The notes beneath the pieces were generated by a model. That model was given only the letters and a program-made list of their open reading frames with translations, was not told the DNA's origin and ran no database searches. A stretch of 7,295 nucleotides of DNA from Actinomycetes bacterium (GTDB lineage: Bacteria > Actinomycetota > Actinomycetes > Actinomycetales > Cellulomonadaceae): assembly GCA_023412515.1 (NCBI GenBank), contig JAEYNO010000503.1, positions 1-7,295 of the forward strand. The letters run 5' to 3'. Positions 5,753 to 7,295 of this stretch are shown here, piece after piece. How positions within the stretch are numbered: the first letter of the stretch is position 1; every line of letters begins with the position of its first letter. A program made the translations under genes and the position numbers.

Positions 5753-5782
5753 TTGATACCGCCTCTCACTCTCTGTTAGGTT
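5753..5782 (+). promoter_or_regulatory. aztD promoter with a Zur-like dyad
   Basis: TTGATA (5753-5758) and TAGGTT (5777-5782) lie 18 bp apart in a locally AT-richer stretch, forming the best vegetative promoter in the window. TGATACCGCCTCTCA (5754-5768) overlaps the -35 and spacer. It keeps TGA and TCA at its ends and matches the classical 15-bp Zur operator TGAAAATGATTTTCA, as I recall it, at 9 of 15 positions. The promoter is likely; the operator is tentative. Confidence 0.55.
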
Positions 5783-5841
5783 CTCGGCACCCCACCGACC
5801 GACCGGAGAGGACCGGGCGCGCCCTGCCGCCCCACCACGCC

Positions 5842-7185
5842 ATGACCACTGCCCCGCACCCCCGCACCCGTCGCACGGCCCCCGCGCTCGCGCTCGCGCT
5901 CACCGCGACCCTGCTCGCCGCGTGCTCCGGCACGTCGGACGCCGCCGACGCCGCGACGTCCACCCCCACCGCCGACGCGACGACGGCCCCCGCCGTCGAG
6001 CGCGCGGCGGCCCTCCCGCGCCTCGCCGTCACCTACGACGGCGGAGTCCTCGTGCTCGACGGCGCGTCGCTCGAGGTCCTCGCCGATCTGCCCGCCGAGG
6101 GCTACCTGCGCGTCAACCCGGCGGGCGACCATCGCCACGTGCTCGTCTCGACCGCCGCGGGCTTCCAGGTGCTCGACGCCGGCACGTGGGGCCGGGCGCA
6201 CGGCGACCACGCGCACTACTACACGAGCGAGCCGCGGCTCACCGACGTGACGTTCCCCGCCGACCACCCCGGCCACGCGGTGGTCCACGACGGCCGCACC
6301 GCGCTGTTCGCCGACGGCACGGGCGAGGTCACGGTCGTCGACTCCACCGCGGTCGCCGACGGGCCGTCCGACGACGCCCGCACGTACACGACCCCGCACG
6401 CGCACCACGGCGTGGCCGTCGAGCTGCACGACGGCACGCTCGTCGTCTCCGAGGGCACCGAGGACGCCCGCACCGGCGTCCGCGCGCTCGACGCCGACGG
6501 CGACGAGATCGCCGCGATCGACACGTGCCCGGGCGTGCACGGCGAGTCGGTCGCGCAGGGCGACGTCGTCGCGATCGGCTGCCAGGACGGCGTCGTGCTG
6601 TTCGCCGACGGCGCGTTCACCAAGGTCCCGAGCCCGGACGCCTACGGGCGCATCGGCAACCAGGCCGGCTCGGAGGCGTCGCCGGTCGTGCTCGGCGACT
6701 ACAAGACCGACCCGGACGCGGAGCTCGAGCGCCCCACGCGCGTGTCGCTGGTCGACACCCGCACGGCGACCCTGCGGCTCGTCGACCTCCCCGCGTCCTA
6801 CACGTTCCGCTCGCTCGCGCGCGGCGACGACGGCGAGGCGATCGTGCTCGGCACCGACGGCGCGCTGCACGTGATCGACCCCGAGACGGGTGTGCTCGTG
6901 CGCTCGACCCCCGTGGTCGACCCGTGGGAGGAGCCGACCGAGTGGCAGACCCCGCGCCCGGCCGTGAAGGTCCACGCGGGCACCGCGTACGTCACCGACC
7001 CGGCCACGCGGCGCGTGCTCGCGGTCGACGTCGAGAGCGGCGAGGTCTACCGCTCCGTCACGCTCGACGTCGTGCCCGACGAGGTCGCGCTCGCGACCGG
7101 CGAGGCGCCGGCGAGCCACGACGGCCACGGCCACGCCGAGGACGCGACGCACGACGAGCACGCACACGACGACCACGACCACTGA
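5842..7185 (+). CDS. aztD: Zinc metallochaperone AztD, lipoprotein
   Basis: The 447-residue protein has a lipoprotein signal with basic RTRR (8-11), an Ala/Leu core and lipobox LLAAC with Cys 28. The mature part is a beta-propeller of the AztD/YncE kind, with repeated strands such as GGVLVLDGASLEVLADLPA, TALFADGTGEVTVVDS and GALHVIDPETGVLV. AztD proteins hand zinc to AztC, the binding protein of the AztABC importer, outside the membrane. Candidate ligands are clustered: GDHRH (95-99), HGDHAHYY (120-127), PHAHHG (185-190) and H233. C229 and C247 could form a disulfide. The tail from 426 to 447 carries eight His among Asp/Glu, able to collect metal. The ATG at 5842 lacks a close Shine-Dalgarno; GGAGAGGA lies 29 nt upstream, with an in-frame CTG (5824) better placed for it. 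aztABC is not in this window, and a terminator follows, so the gene appears to be transcribed alone. Confidence 0.87.
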   Translation: MTTAPHPRTRRTAPALALALTATLLAACSGTSDAADAATSTPTADATTAPAVERAAALPRLAVTYDGGVLVLDGASLEVLADLPAEGYLRVNPAGDHRHVLVSTAAGFQVLDAGTWGRAHGDHAHYYTSEPRLTDVTFPADHPGHAVVHDGRTALFADGTGEVTVVDSTAVADGPSDDARTYTTPHAHHGVAVELHDGTLVVSEGTEDARTGVRALDADGDEIAAIDTCPGVHGESVAQGDVVAIGCQDGVVLFADGAFTKVPSPDAYGRIGNQAGSEASPVVLGDYKTDPDAELERPTRVSLVDTRTATLRLVDLPASYTFRSLARGDDGEAIVLGTDGALHVIDPETGVLVRSTPVVDPWEEPTEWQTPRPAVKVHAGTAYVTDPATRRVLAVDVESGEVYRSVTLDVVPDEVALATGEAPASHDGHGHAEDATHDEHAHDDHDH

Positions 7186-7194
7186 GCGTCGGTG

Positions 7195-7228
7195 GACCGC
7201 CCCCTCGCCGCCCGGCGAGGGGGCGGTC
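7195..7228 (+). terminator. Perfect 15-bp hairpin terminator behind aztD
   Basis: GACCGCCCCCTCGCC (7195-7209) pairs without mismatch with GGCGAGGGGGCGGTC (7214-7228) around GCCC. It begins 9 nt after the aztD stop. No T-tract follows, as in many actinobacterial terminators. Being symmetric, it could also serve a converging gene to the right. Confidence 0.8.
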
Positions 7229-7294
7229 GCGCGTCCGGCGAGGCGCGGTCGCGCGTCCGGCGAGGCGCGGTCGCGCGAACGGCGAGGCGCGGTC
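7229..7294. repeat. Three 22-bp tandem repeats after the aztD terminator
   Basis: Units start at 7229, 7251 and 7273. The first two are identical; the third carries GAAC in place of GTCC. Each contains GGCGAGGCGCGGTC, one base short of the 3' arm of the preceding terminator plus a substitution, so the array looks derived from that arm. It may continue beyond the window. Confidence 0.85.
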
Positions 7295-7295
7295 G

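Noticed and set aside
4813..5769. Minus-strand open frame across the tRNA and acetyltransferase
   Set aside because: It contains SSMVEHQLPKLIARVRF, the well-known false translation of a tRNA-Gly gene, and is otherwise antisense to the acetyltransferase.
5776..7182. 468-codon minus-strand open frame opposite aztD
   Set aside because: Val/Arg/Gly-rich antisense shadow. The plus-strand frame has a lipoprotein signal and propeller repeats.

Overview
The window is very GC-rich DNA with four GTG starts among five genes, almost universal G or C at third codon positions, two lipoproteins with actinobacterial lipoboxes, a tRNA gene without an encoded CCA end, and gene families typical of Actinobacteria. 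I infer a high-GC actinobacterium. A member of the Cellulomonadaceae is plausible, but genus is a guess.

Layout. (1) Positions 1-1717, minus strand: the N-terminal 572 residues of a circularly permuted type 2 ATP-grasp protein running into an alpha-E domain; the gene continues off the left edge. (2) 1718-2344: a 627-bp spacer between divergent genes, holding three copies of a 64-68 bp hairpin element and then a very G-rich run. (3) 2345-3853, plus strand: a YibE/F-family multi-pass membrane protein with a His/Asp/Glu-rich N-terminal tail. (4) 3858-4406, minus strand: a small lipoprotein with a DUF4352-like beta-sandwich, convergent with the membrane protein and only 4 bp from it. (5) 4407-4920: a spacer without a convincing gene, holding a perfect short palindrome and a terminator-like hairpin. 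(6) 4921-4991, minus strand: tRNA-Gly with anticodon CCC. (7) 5134-5733, plus strand: a GNAT acetyltransferase of the type related to O-GlcNAcase-associated acetyltransferases. (8) 5842-7185, plus strand: aztD, a periplasm-side zinc metallochaperone lipoprotein with a His-rich C-terminal tail. It has its own promoter and is followed at once by a 15-bp-stem terminator. (9) 7229-7294: three 22-bp tandem repeats that resemble the 3' arm of that terminator.

The genes do not form one operon; nearly all look like single transcription units. The one possible common theme is metal handling: AztD is a known zinc-chaperone family, its promoter carries a degenerate Zur-like dyad, and the YibE/F protein has a tail able to bind metal. 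That link is inference. The most unusual signal is the hairpin element upstream of the YibE/F gene: two of its arm positions change in a compensatory way between copies, so the folded structure, not only the sequence, appears to be conserved.
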